Made by a program: the position numbers and the translations under genes
From: Capsicum annuum
Lineage: Eukaryota; Streptophyta; Magnoliopsida; Solanales; Solanaceae
Assembly: GCF_002878395.1 (NCBI RefSeq)
Contig: NC_061115.1
Location: forward strand, 156,778,257-156,842,256
Direction: 5' to 3'
DNA length: 64,000 nucleotides
Shown: piece after piece, positions 45,470 through 56,795 of the stretch
How the letters are laid out: every line of letters begins with the position of its first letter
Numbering within the stretch: the stretch's first letter is position 1
Notes under the pieces: generated by a model
Seen by the model: only the letters and a program-made list of their open reading frames with translations
What the model was told of the DNA's origin: nothing
Database searches by the model: none

Positions 45470-48280
45470 TTTTTCATCTTTTTTTTATCATTTTATTTTT
45501 TATTTTAATTTTTTTCTTTCCACTTTATTTTCTATCTTCTATTTCTTTACTAAATCTTCAATTTCTTATTTGTAACGAAGAAAGTGAAGCAAAATAGCTA
45601 TTAAATGATGACTTTGGTTTACTAGAGACATCAACATATTGTTTTAGCTCGGTGGAAACAAACTTTCTTTTTTTCCTATTTCGTCTTGTCTTTATTTTTT
45701 TCTTTTTCTTTCTCATATTTGAAGATAATTATCTTTATAATCTTCAAAATTTCAAAATAAAACATCATTACTGTTTTTCTCTCTCTTTCACTCTGTTATA
45801 TCTCTAACTTTTTATTCTTGTTAGTTTTTTTCATCTTATTTTTTTATTTAATTTTTTTATTTTAATTTTTTTTTATTTTTTTCTTTCCACTTTATTTTCT
45901 CTCTTCTATTTCTCTTTTTTTTTCTTTTTTATTTTTTTATATATTTTTTTCTTTTTCGTTTTTTTCCTTTCTCATATCTTTTTTTCCTATTTTCGTTTTC
46001 TTCTTCTTATTTTTTAGTTTAATTTTGACATTTCTATTTCTAGCTTCTATTTCTCTTTCTTTTTTTCTTCTCTTTTTCTCTTTTTTTTCTTTTTTTTTCT
46101 ATTTTTTTTTTTAACTCTTTTATCTCTAACTTTTATTTTGAAAAGAGAAATATGTATATCACATATACATATTCAAAAAATATATAAAATACATAGCATA
46201 CAGATCTGGATATATATTTATAGTACAAAACATACATATGTATCTGCCTATGTATTTATAGAAATGCATATCTCACTCATATGTATATATAAAGATATAA
46301 GACACAAAATTGCTATAACAAAAAGGACAACTATAAACACATACATATAGGTAATCAAAAAATACATGATACATATCTTAAACAGTAATAAATACATATG
46401 TTATATCTAGAATGACATAGAACAGTTCAAAGATAAATCCAACACCGTACAAAAATACATATAGATATGCATTTATATATACAAAATACAAATACATGCA
46501 CATGCCCCAAAAAATTTATAATACATTTGTCACATAATACATCTGCCTAGTTGCGCTTGAACTACACATTTCTACTTGTTTATGTAGACACCACAAATAT
46601 CCTTATGACAAAAAAATGTGTAATGCTTCTTTGATAACATCGCCTTAATACGTTCTTCAATATTATTGACTGTGTGACATTCTATATGTGGTGCAAACTT
46701 TGGAAGTGCTCTTGCCATGAATATAAGATCATGCAACACCTAAAAAATAAAATAATGACATAAATATATATTACATATACTTTTCACAAAAATATAATAC
46801 AACATACATAGTATGTATATGTTTTCTTTTACATAATATATATTACATTACAAAAAAATACATATAACTCTACATATATATTTACAGAATACATATCGGA
46901 TCTATATGTATATTACTACACAAAAATGTATAAATATGACTCTGATATGTATTTATGAAATACATATCATATTTATATTAGATAGTAACAAACGTAACTA
47001 TACTATATATCTTCATATGTATTTATGAAATACAAAGATGACTCATATAAAATAAGAATATACATATGGATCAGGTATGTATTTTGTCAATACATATGCA
47101 GAGCTATATGTATTTTGTACGGTATTGAATTTGTCTTTGAACTGTTATATATCATTTTAAAGGATAACATATGTACTAATTTGTATTTTTTACTATTTAA
47201 GATATGTATCATGTATCTTTTGATTACCTATATGTATATGTATTTAGTTGTTCTTTTTGTATATACAAATGCATATCTATTTTTGTACAATGTTGAATTT
47301 GTCTTTGAATTGTTCTATGTCATTTTAGAGGGTAACATATATACTTATTTGTATTTTTTACTGTTTAAAATATGTATCATTTATTTTTTGATTACCTATA
47401 TGTATATGTATAAAGTTGTTCTTTTTGTTATAGAGATTTTGTGTCCTATATGCTTATATATACATATGAATCAGATATGTATTTTTGTAAATACATATGC
47501 AGATATATATGTATGTTTTGTACTGTCAATACATATACAGATTTGTATGTCAACTTATTTTGTATATTTTTTTAATATGTATATGTGATATATATATATT
47601 TTTCTTTTAAAAATAAAAGATAGAGATAGAAGAGTAAAAAAAATAAAATAAAAAAATAGAAAAAGACAAAAAACAAAAAAAGATCTGAAAAAAAGTGAGG
47701 GGGAGGGGGAGAGAGCCAAATAGAAGTTAGAAATAGAAGTGTAAAAATAAAAGTGAAAAAAAATGAAAATAGGAAAAGAAAAAAAATATGAGAAAGGAAA
47801 GAAACAAGAAAACGAAAAATAAAAAACAAAAAAGGAAAAAAACAAGAGAAATGAAAGAGTGAAAATAAAGTGAAAAGAAAAAACAAATCAAAATAAAAAA
47901 GGAAAAAGATAAAAAAAATTAAGAAGAGAAAAAAAGTTAGAGATATAAGAGAGTCAAGGAAATTGAAAATTATTTTGAATTTTTGAAGATGATGAAGATA
48001 ATAATCTTTTATATTTGAGTTTGATTTGGAAAAGGAACTAATTGAAATAATAGTAATTTATGGAAAGGGAATCTACTGCAGTAATTTATGAAAAAAGAAT
48101 TTGCTACTTCCTTATTTAACTCAATTGATTTGAGTAAAAAAAGGACAATAAATCTTGTTATATATGTATTTTAGTAGCAATACTTTTATAAAATACAAAA
48201 TATAATTTGCTATTTTTTGTAATTATAAAACAGTTGCTATAAAAATTCTAGCTATAAGTTTACTACTTATGAACCTTAGG
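45470..48280. repeat. Large inverted-repeat (foldback) structure, probable decayed DNA transposon B
   Basis: Arms of about 0.8-0.9 kb, 45715-46490 and 47080-48025, are near-complementary. The left arm runs T-rich (45720-46135) then tatacata-rich; the right arm is its reverse, tatgtata-rich then A-rich with gagagag. A tandem duplication of roughly 230 bp (47100-47330 against 47270-47480) lengthens the right arm. The spacer 46500-47070 contains a coding-like segment on the minus strand. A direct repeat of 45220-45470 lies at 48045-48280. Long arms with unique DNA between them suggest a MULE-like or foldback element. Confidence 0.55.
46572..46739 (-). other. Coding-like exon in the spacer of the inverted repeat
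   Basis: On the minus strand a T-rich acceptor-like tract ending in ttttag (46741-46750) is followed by 55 codons and a stop. The peptide starts VLHDLIFMARALPKFAPHIE and includes NNIEERIKAMLSKKHYTFF and CHKDICGVYINK. It is not low-complexity, unlike everything around it, with balanced residues and spaced Cys/His. I do not recognise a family. It looks like a single exon captured between the arms of a transposon, or the remnant of the element's own gene. Confidence 0.35.
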
Positions 48281-48430
48281 GGTCGTTTGGTTTAAGGTAC
48301 TAAAACAAATAATTCTGGGATAAAATAATAGTCTTGGGATAAAATTTTTGGTATAACAATCTCAGCATAATTTATCTTTGGAATAAAACTATAAATAATA
48401 AAATTACCCCCAAATTCTTTCACTTTCACT
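48281..48430. repeat. One end of a MITE-like element
   Basis: ggggtcgtttggtttaagg directly after tta is the typical terminal phrase of common plant MITEs, followed by the ctgggataaaataat family text. A matching inverted end was not found downstream, so the element is truncated or longer than recognised. Confidence 0.4.
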
Positions 48431-49440
48431 TTCACACATATATATATTTATACAGATTTTTCAAGTAATTCTAGCACCCATTGAACTAAATATCAAGAAT
48501 GTGCTTTGATCAACTGAAAGATGTTCACAAAAATCAAAACAGCAAAACAAAATTAGCTTTACTTGTCTAACAAAATAGTTATAGACCCACTACCGTCTTT
48601 AACACAAAGTTTGGAAACTTTTGCTCACACAGTTTTTCTAGCAAGTATTGTAAGGAAAAGAGTCCTATTCAAAAAATTATAGTTCTTGGATTTGGAGCAA
48701 ATTACTTGGTGACAGACACTCAAAACAATTACACAGAACAATGGCCATTTGTCAAATTTGGAAGAGGCGAACAAAACAAAGTTTAGTATTAGATGTTTGA
48801 ATTAATACATCAAAATATCTTTAAACTCAATAATTTTATCTTTTAACAAGTCTGTGGAACAATATTGCATGATGGAAAGACATCATTTTCCATCGAAACT
48901 TATCCGCATAACTTACTTTAACACTTAAACTAAATTTTTATTTATTTATTACCTTAACATCTTTAAATAAATTTATTTCACCCCTAATGCAAACGTGACA
49001 TTTTAAAAAAAAAATAAAAATAGGCATGTTTATTTTGTAAAAAAAATTAATTTCACTAATATTATATTTTAAATATTATAGAATTTTTTTAAAAAAAATT
49101 GAACAACTTTTTCTTCTTTTCTTCCTCAAAACATCAACAACTACACCATTCAAATTCTTCCATTCACAACCTCAAATTCATTTTCCACAAATACCTTTCT
49201 TTAATTTTTTTTCATTTTTCTCCATTAACATCACCAAAAATCAAATATAAATTTCTATATTGAACACCATCTCAATTTTCAATCTAACTTCCTCAAAATT
49301 TAGAAAAAAATTAAATTAAATTGATGATTTTGCCTTTGAACCACTTATCATCAATGAAATTTTTTTGATTTCTACTTTTAAATTTTTTTGTTAATAAGAT
49401 AATTTTTAAATAGTAAAAAAAATGAAAAAAATTAATTTTA
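48431..49440. other. AT-rich intergenic sequence, nothing recognised
   Basis: No coding frame, repeat terminus or RNA gene is visible here. Poly-A and poly-T runs are frequent near 49000-49100. Confidence 0.5.
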
Positions 49441-49780
49441 ACTTGATGGAGATATTTTTGTGTTTGAACAAGAAATGAAAAGGATGAGGAGCTGGAAGAG
49501 AGAAAGAGTGGAACGGGGCAGAGAACCTGTTTGCAGGGGTGGGGGCTGGAAGAAGGGGGGCACATTTTTGTGTTTGAACAAGAAAGGAGGGGGATGGGTC
49601 AGGAAGGGGAGAAAGAACGGGGGAGAAGGGCTGGAAGGGGAGAAAGAGAAGGGGGGCTGGAAGGGGACAAAATGCAAGGGGAAGGGAGGGGGAAACCTAT
49701 TTGCAAAGGTGGGGTTGCGGGGATCGAGAGGGGGTGGAGGTGAAGTAAAAGGAAAATGGAGTGGGGGTGGGGGCATTATT
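49441..49780. repeat. Purine/pyrimidine strand-asymmetric tract, G-rich
   Basis: The plus strand is almost pure purine with many GGGG runs. The phrase tttttgtgtttgaacaagaaa occurs at 49453 and again at 49565, so part of the tract is a tandem duplication of about 112 bp. Long open frames on both strands (Gly/Arg-rich forward, Pro/Phe-rich reverse) follow from the composition and are not genes. Such DNA can form quadruplex or triplex structures in vitro (general knowledge). Confidence 0.75.
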
Positions 49781-49784
49781 TATA

Positions 49785-49815
<31 letters not shown>
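49785..49815. repeat. (AT)n microsatellite
   Basis: About 15 AT units end the purine tract. Confidence 0.95.
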
Positions 49816-49819
<4 letters not shown>

Positions 49820-50608
49820 TATATTTTTTACTTTTTAAAACAAAAATACATAAAAATAGTATATGTGTTGGATTACTTTTTTTAAAAAATTTATAATTTT
49901 TTACGTAGCAATGACATGATATTAATGTAGCACTGATTTGACATTGAAATGATGCGTGTGTAGTACATTTTTCATTGTGAGAATGAGATTATGATTTTGA
50001 GGATGAAATAAGTTGAGCGGAGAAGTTCGAGAGAAGAGGCTGATGTCTTTTATCGTTGTTTTACTTGTATTTTTTTCTTGAAATACAAATAATACTCAGA
50101 AGGGAAGGACAACGCTATATATATGCACACATAGTTGAACACACATATAAATCATAGAAATAGACACACAAAAATAATTAAGTTAAATAAAATAAAAATA
50201 TTTTCATAAATAAATAGTTTATTCTTAAAAAAAATAATACATATTATTTTAGAATCACAAATCAAATAATCACTAAAAAAAAATTAATATCAGCATAATA
50301 ATCCCTAAATAACTAATCCATAAGTCGTTTAAACTTGTTTACACCCCTTAGACTTACTCTGTCTAAATCCACTAGTGTTGGGTATCAATGTTCTGGAGAA
50401 ATCTAGACGTAGGGAGAAAGAAGCCTCTACCAGCTTCCGTTATTCATTCTCCCTATATCTCAAATTTCCACACTCAATTTTTCTTTCACTTCTACCAGCC
50501 CTCCAATTCTCTACTTATCATTCTCTTTCCAACTTTCATCTATTAAGAAAGGAGCCCTTAATTTGAACAAATTGATTTCTGATATTTTAGGGTTTTTGTT
50601 GTAAAAAC

Positions 50609-53174
50609 ATGGAGACATACTATTCGTTGAAGATGAAGAGGAAGGATTTGGAAGATGTTTATGATGAATTCTCTGATTTTTCTCTTTCCTCTCCCGCCAG
50701 AAAAATCCGTCGACTGGTAAACTACTTCGACTTTGAAAAATTCTTCTGTTTTTTCCTGCAAGTATGTGAAATTCTGTTGTATCAAGTTTTGTTAATTTTG
50801 GTGTATTACTCTAAGGTTTTCAACTTGGTTTATTGAGTGTTGGAATAGCAGAACTCAAAATTTAGTAGAATGCATATAGATGATTTAGTATGAATTGAGG
50901 CGGATTTATGGAGTTTGAACTATATGGAGCCGCGGCGTAAGTGGTAAAATTGTCTCCATGTGACGACGTACAATAAACCTTGTACCATTATCCCATTAGA
51001 GAACCATAATGTCTAAGGTTCAAATACCATTAGAGATGAAACACTAGGTGATTTTTCCCCATTTGTTCTTGAGTTGCCTGTTGCTGGTGGGACTGAAAGG
51101 TATTTTGTATAATTAGTCGAGGTGCTCAAGCTGTCCTGGGCACAGCGGTCATAAAAAAGTATAATATATAGACATGATGGACTGAAGCATAATTATTGTT
51201 GTTGCTGTTGTTTCAACTTACAGCAGAATGGATATAGATGATTCCTATAGCTGACTCCAACTAGTTTGTGATTGAGGCGTAATTGTTTTGTTTGAACTTA
51301 ATTTTTATCCCTTTTTGTTGGCTTAACTGTGGATAAACTCAAAGAATGTTCTGAAATTGTTATTGCAACTTTCAGTTTGTTTTTATTACACTTTCTGTTT
51401 GTTTTGGAAGAAATTGCCTGTGTATGTTAGTGATGTTTTTTTTTCCTATTTATTCTTATGTTTAGGATGCAGAATTGCCTCCCATAATAGAAGAAGTTGA
51501 AGAACCGGAGATTCCTATGACTTTTGAGCAAGCATCTACTTATACAAGCTTCGGAAACAATGGAGTAAATAGGGGTCTAGTAATTGAAGAACTGCCCGAG
51601 AACGAAGAGAGGGCAATTGTTCTTTTCAAGCCCATGAACAACACACCTCCTATGCATTCTCCTTCTAATTTCTCTGTTAAAGTGGATCCCCAGTTTATTA
51701 ATGGTTTCAAAAGTAAGTGTCAGGTCCCTGTTCTTTTAATTGTTAGCTTTGTTCATATGAAGTTATTTGGTAGTTTTGCAGGAACACTGAATGCCAACCG
51801 TGAAGGCAGAGGTTTATCTATTAGGTGTATTTAGGTTATAGTAATATGGTTTAAATTACCTTGAGATCAATAGGATGTATGTAATATCAAATTGGTGGTC
51901 TTGTGTTTCTTTGTTTTGAGAACTAGTTACAGCTTGAAAAGTAATAGTGAAGCTCTGATCAATTTCGGGGGGAAATGTTATGAGAGGGAACATTCAGCCT
52001 TGTTTCTATTAGTTCTGCCGATGGGTCAATCTTACTAAGGGTAAAATGGCGATACATCAGTTCAAGAAGAGCTGATTGGAGTTGCAGTTAATATGTAAGC
52101 CAGCTTGGAATGCTAAGGCAGACTCTAGGTACTTTCTATAATGGCGTTTGTCAATGCAAGTGAAGATCTAGTTGCTCCCTTTCTTTTTGACTAATTTTAG
52201 TGGTGAAAGAAGTTAGCAATCTCTGTTCTCTTATTTTCTTAGTGAACTAATCACAGAGCTGAGCTGAGGAATGTTCAGAATCCTGTATCGAGTATCTTTT
52301 GAGGAAGGTATCAGTAGAAACAAGCTTAATGAGAAGCGCTGTTAATACATTAGAAAGAAATGATTGTTTTGGCTTCTATATATCTAGTTAATGGTTTGTA
52401 TCTTAAAAGAAAATGGATGTGTTTCTGATATTGCTTAAAGTTACGATCTGATTAGAAATGTTTTGACTGGAAGTCTAATACGGTCTATGGGCAGAGTCAG
52501 AGAAGCTGGTTTCTGATGTCTATTCCTTGGTTTGGTTAGACGGTGGTGCTTTAGTACATTACCTAAGTTGAAAATATTCTTGAGGCTGAAGAGGTAGCTT
52601 TGAACTAGTTTATCATCTGCTATTCTATTTTTTCTATTCTTGAGGACGAAGAGGTAGCTTTGCTCTAGTTTTTTATTGATATCATCTGCTACTCTATTTT
52701 TTCTTTCCGAGTTTAGGTTACTTGGCTGAGAAAATAAATTCTGCTGAAGTCTTAATGGTTTGCTAATGCTTCAAACCTCTGTAAAAAATTCAGTAATCAG
52801 TATGTTGTGCAGGTCAAGTCTTCTGGGAAAACCGAGCAAATGCATTCAGACCAGCTGACAATGAAGCAACGCAACAGGAGGACTCCAGTTCTTCAAAAGG
52901 GTGTCTGGCAGTTGTTCCCTGGGTTCCATCTCAACTTCCTTCTGCAGAACAAGCTGAAGTCCTTGATCAACCCGACATTTCAGATATGATGGATGCTGAA
53001 GATATGGAGGGTGTAGCGATGGATGTTGAAGATAGCAGTGTGAATTCTGAACCAAGAACTGCAGTCGAGGCTGGTGCAGTTAATGTAAATGAAGGTTTGC
53101 ATCATTGGCAACAGCATTGTATGACGACTCAGTTGCCTCAGAACACATCGCCGCCTATTGCCTGGTACCGGTAA
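50609..53174 (+). CDS. Conserved-looking plant protein of unknown function, probably nuclear (3 exons, 238 aa)
   Basis: Exons are 50609-50716, 51466-51712 and 52813-53174, joined by GT-AG introns with clear consensus (ctg|gtaaac, tttag|gat, aaaa|gtaagt, tgcag|gtc). The phases agree: intron 1 is phase 0 and intron 2 splits codon 119. The product starts METYYSLKMKRKDLEDVYDE, has basic patches KMKRK (residues 9-12 region) and RKIRR (31-35) resembling nuclear localisation signals around an LSSPAR motif, then an acidic Pro-rich part (ELPPIIEEVEEPEIP), FWENRANAFRP at 122-132, AVVPWVPSQLPS at 151-162 and an acidic Met-rich segment at 173-192. No enzyme domain or membrane segment is seen. The start is the only ATG of the exon in frame, preceded by a CT-rich 5' leader (about 50430-50600). 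A TATA-like stretch lies at 50114-50124, rather far upstream. The long first intron holds SINE insertions. The 3' untranslated region probably extends into 53175-53550. I cannot name the family. Functional annotation would be guesswork, though transcription-linked or chromatin-linked roles fit the composition. Confidence 0.85.
50926..51158 (+). mobile_element. tRNA-derived SINE (Solanaceae type) in intron 1
   Basis: An A box (GGCGTAAGTGG, 50934-50944) and a B box (GGTTCAAATACC, 51017-51028) form an internal polymerase III promoter. The body ends ttagtcgaggtgctcaagct and ggcacagcggtcataaaaaa with a short A tail, the ending common to Solanaceae SINEs. Length about 233 bp. It lies in sense orientation to the host gene. 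Flanking duplications are not clear. Confidence 0.88.
51170..51292 (+). mobile_element. Two 3' tail fragments of a TTG-tailed SINE
   Basis: Two successive pieces both carry the phrase gattgaggcgtaattg or its variant actgaagcataattattg, followed in the first by a TTG-rich tail (ttgttgttgctgttg). The second includes gactccaactagtttg just upstream. This is the 3' end typical of TS-like SINEs of Solanaceae. The 5' parts are missing. Confidence 0.55.
52573..52707. repeat. Tandem duplication in intron 2 (~65 bp unit)
   Basis: attcttgagg(c/a)(t/c)gaagaggtagctttg followed by atcatctgctaytctattttttct occurs twice in a row. It lies about 105 bp before the exon 3 acceptor. Confidence 0.8.
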
Positions 53175-53900
53175 TTGGCAAGAAGATTAAAATGTTATAA
53201 TATTGCATATTATTAGAACTCTCCACGGGTCTCCTCTTGCATGGAAGCATCAGGTAGGTAAAAGAGGGTGAAGTAAATATTAGATAAATGTAGTAGAATG
53301 CTGCTTGAAATTTTTGTCTAAGGTAGGGTGGCCGTCGTTTGGAAGGCAAGCTATTATGGCCTCTAATATGTTGAGCGAAAGCTGCTTGTAGTTTTCTAAA
53401 GTCTCAGCGCAAGACGAAATGCAAATCATTCATCATGTCTTGGATATGATTTATTCGTGAGTACAATGCTTATTTTGGGTTATCGAGCTTACTTTTGCCA
53501 GATTTAGTTTCAAGATGTTGGAAGAGCTCTTTTCAAGTACTATGAAAATTAATGTGCTTATGAAAGAACAAAATGTCTTTTCCAGGTTTTGGTTTGGACC
53601 TGGTTGGGGTGGGATAACAATATGATTAGGAGCATGCTGCGTGTCTAACCTCAGAAATGAAAATACATAAGTCTAGTCGGATGATTTACCAAAATGGCAT
53701 TGGTGGTGTGTGATCTTGAACATATGGTGATGCTTGCTTAACTTTTACTTCTGAATTTTGAAGGTGAAAGTTCACTTTTGATTTTGAAGGTTCGTCTTAA
53801 CGGGATAAGCAAAGGATCGAAAACTCGGGATCATCCAATTTTTAAGTTCTGTTGGATATAATTACCCGAGTCTAGTTCCGTTAGGTTGACTGTATGTCTC
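53175..53900 (+). other. 3' flank of the gene, probable 3' untranslated region at its start
   Basis: Composition up to about 53550 resembles a plant 3' UTR and no other frame is credible. No sharp polyadenylation signal was identified. The rest has no recognised feature. Confidence 0.4.
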
Positions 53901-53929
53901 AGCCTGCATTTGACTCTCTGTCTTAGCCT

Positions 53930-54979
53930 GCATTTGTTTTTTTTAATATTCAGACGTTTGAATCTAAATGTACGTTTGAATGATTAAGATGTCGTCTCTA
54001 GATCTGAAAATTGAATAATTAAGATCGTTTGTTTTTCAACATTTGAATGTGCAATGTATTTGCATATATAATAAAAAAAATATAATTCAAATAAAAAATT
54101 AATTATATATCAGATATGTAATTTAACACAATAAAAATATTATTTGATTGAAATTCTTTTTATATTTGCTAGTGGTAGTGTGGATGGTTTATAATGGCAG
54201 TTGCAGTGACAATGATTGATGTTAGTAATTAGTAATATTAGTGGTGATAATTGTGATGATTGATGTTAGTGATTAGTAATATTAGTGGTGATAGTTGTGA
54301 TGGTGGGTATTGTAGTGACTGTTATGATGGTGACGGTGGATAATGGTGGTGATGATTGTGATGTGACGTTACTTGATGTTAGTAGGTAGAGATGTTAATT
54401 GTGATGGTTGAAAAATGAATGCATGATGGTTGGTGATGTGTTGATGCTAGTTAGAGATGCTGCTAGTTGTGATGGTGGAGATGGTTGTTAGTAGAGATAA
54501 ATTGTAGCGATGATAGTGATTGAAGTGATGGTAGAGGTGGTGTTACTAATGACAATGGTGGTGGTCGCCGAATAATGTGGAGGTTGTGATGTATTTTTGG
54601 TAGTTAACAGTGGTGCTAGTTGAGATAGATGAGTCAGTCGATAATAGGAATTGACCAGTAGTGATTGATGATGGTGTTGTTGTTGATGGCAGTGATGACG
54701 GTAAATATAATTAGAATAATAGAGATAGTAGGTGTGGTTGCAGTTGACAATAGAGGTTGGTAGCGATATTTGTTGTCAATGGTGGAGGTGGTGGGTGATG
54801 GTTGACAATGATAACGATGATAGAGGTTGTAACTGATACTTATGAATAGAGAGACGGTAAATATTATTCAACACTATAATACCTCCTCAAACCTAAATGA
54901 TTAAGATCTATTCAGAATTTAAATCTACCTAAATGATTAAGATCTATTCAGAATTTAAATCTTAATGAAAAACAAATGC
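53930..54979. mobile_element. Non-autonomous DNA-transposon-like element with GAT/GGT-rich interior
   Basis: The left end GCATTTGTTTTT (53930) is matched by its reverse complement AAAAACAAATGC at 54968-54979. Inside each end are similar phrases (gaatgattaagat; taaatgattaagat), so the terminal repeats extend imperfectly to about 80 bp. The interior 54175-54845 is a degenerate array of gatggtggtgat-type units. A 34-bp unit (cctaaatgattaagatc...) is doubled at 54892-54961, and a ~42-bp unit with attagtaatattagtggtgat is doubled near 54222-54300. No transposase. Confidence 0.5.
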
Positions 54980-55400
54980 AATGATTCAGACTTCAGACCT
55001 TCCGTGCAAACAAATAAAACCTTAGTGCTTATGTTCTAGGCACTACAGAAATTCTAGGACGGAAATTTGTTTTAGGGTTTGCAAATTGGTGGGGCTAAGA
55101 TTGGTTGAGATGACCCATGAATTAATTGTTCGATTGTGCGCAGTTCATTCAGACTAAACTGAATTGGGTCTAAATGGACATGGGTCACATCTCAGTCCAA
55201 CTTGATCCATTATTTATATTGGAATTGTGGTAGGGAAAATACCACACATGTACTTTTAATATTTCTTGTTATTATAAAAGAAATATACTTTTTTATATTT
55301 ACAAACTCAATAAATTATTACAATGCATAACCGATTAGTTTTATTAAAGATTATTAGATGTTTATTTATTTTTTATCCGAAATTAATTTTTTCTAATTAA
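54980..55400. other. Intergenic sequence, nothing recognised
   Basis: AT-rich, no credible frame, repeat edge or RNA gene. Confidence 0.5.
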
Positions 55401-55404
55401 TTTA

Positions 55405-55740
55405 ATATGCTTAAATTTAGGGATTCCACAATTATCATTGTTCAATCAATTCCCCCTCCCCCCTCCAATCTGCCTATATTTTCCTTCCGTCTCCGAAAAC
55501 ATTTTCAATATTTTTGCTCCTCTCTCCTAGTCAGTCATTTATTTATTTATTCAAAAATATTTTTTCTTATAGGATTGAATTTAGGGATTTACAATTATCA
55601 TTATTCAACTATAAATTTGTTTTTCTCCAACCCGTCAATATTTTTCTTATCTCTCCTATATTATTTTTAATTTTTGAACAGGAAAACAAAATTTTCTTCT
55701 TCACTCTCCTAGTTTTATTTATTTATTTATCTAGAAGTGT
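55405..55740. repeat. Diverged two-copy direct repeat (~165 bp unit)
   Basis: aatttagggatt(c)yacaattatcatt followed by ttcaa occurs near 55412 and 55577. Each is followed by tctcc, caatattttt, ctctcctag and tatttatttat phrases in the same order. The short frames here are AT-driven. Confidence 0.6.
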
Positions 55741-55938
55741 TTTTTTGCTTTTATTTTCTCCGTATTTATTAAGAAGAAGAAAATTGAGGGGACTAAGAAA
55801 TCTGATGTGGAATCTATCACTCAATTAAAGAAGATTGACTATAGAATCGAAGAAAGAAGCAAGGGACCATTTGGCGTCCCGGTTCCTTCTTTCCCCAACT
55901 CTAGCAAGAGATATTATTCACTAAAAGGAGCTAGCAGG

Positions 55939-56069
55939 GTGAGAATAAGCTACAACCTTTTAAGCTGACAGTTACACAGATTCACCACTACTTATGAATT
56001 CTAGGTGAGAATAAACTACTATCTTTTAAGCTAACAGCTACACAGATTCACCACTACTTATGAATTCTT
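55939..56069. repeat. Tandem duplication (~65 bp unit)
   Basis: Two copies of gtgagaataarctac...cagattcaccactacttatgaattct follow directly, with about five differences. The surroundings, 55740-55938 and 56070-56795, show no recognised feature. Confidence 0.85.
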
Positions 56070-56795
56070 ACTCCTGCTCCTAGACAAACTAAGAAGCTAG
56101 GAAATAAGTAGCTCAAGGATAATGCTCTCTTCACGATTGATTTGTTTTTTTCTACCTTTACAGCTCTCTCTGTATGTTCACTAACAATACACCAATACAA
56201 CACTAGCTATTGCAATAACCAGTACAATGAGTCAGGGGGTTGCCACACCCATAACATAGAGGAGCTGCTCTAACATCCGCACTACAACAAAAAAAAAAAG
56301 CTCTCCAGAGTAATATATGATGCTAAACCGAGACCGAGATATAGAGATAGCTGTCCTAAATAAAGCAAAATTGTATTTATAAATATGCTAAGATCTCATC
56401 ATTCTCACTTTTTTTCTTCTCCTAATTACAGAAAGTTAAAGAAAGGAAAAAAATTGGAAGGAAAAAAATATTTTTGCTAATAGTAGGTACATCAATTTAT
56501 ATACTTATTTCATAAACAAAAAATATATATATAATGAAAAATCAATTTACATACAAAAAATGGTATATGAAAACGCTAAATTAGATAATAAAAGTGTATG
56601 AAATCAATTTATATACATATTCATAGAAAAAAAAACTGTTTGAAACTAGGTAATATGCACAATCAATTTTTAATGTAGAAAAATGATGAATAATTTGAAA
56701 TCCACTAAATAGCTTATATAATTTATCAATATGAAATCATTTCACATACAATTTTATGCACCAGAAAAAGTATTAAAAACTGAAAATTGTTTATG

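Larger units (their letters stand above)
41900..45470. repeat. AT-rich repeat region, probable decayed DNA transposon A
   Basis: A region rich in recurring tatacaa and tttacag phrases. Its right end (45220-45470) is a direct repeat of 48045-48280, including aactcaa(c/t)tgatttgag and the attatagcaa-type terminal phrases. Its left end (41960-42080) carries the same tatagcaa phrases in reverse sense. This fits an AT-rich element with degenerate terminal inverted repeats, MULE-like. No transposase is visible. A 1-kb insertion lies at 43290-44335. Confidence 0.4.

Noticed and set aside
46138..47886. Frames of up to 187 codons in the inverted repeat arms (Ile/Tyr/Cys-rich or Phe-rich)
   Set aside because: Pure products of tatgtata and poly-T/poly-A repeats. 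The palindromic arms give mirror frames.
49438..49816. Gly/Arg-rich and Pro-rich frames of 112-118 codons on opposite strands
   Set aside because: Caused by the purine/pyrimidine bias, without start context or homology.
50926..51030. Possible tRNA gene, because of A and B boxes
   Set aside because: No cloverleaf stems or anticodon arm fit. The downstream body and A tail identify a SINE.
51475..51834. Reading frame continuing past 51712 into intron 2
   Set aside because: The gtaagt donor at 51713 is strong, and the continuation loses the acidic/Pro composition. Splicing to 52813 gives a coherent frame to a proper stop.
52846..53055. Minus-strand frame opposite exon 3
   Set aside because: It is the shadow of the coding exon on the other strand.
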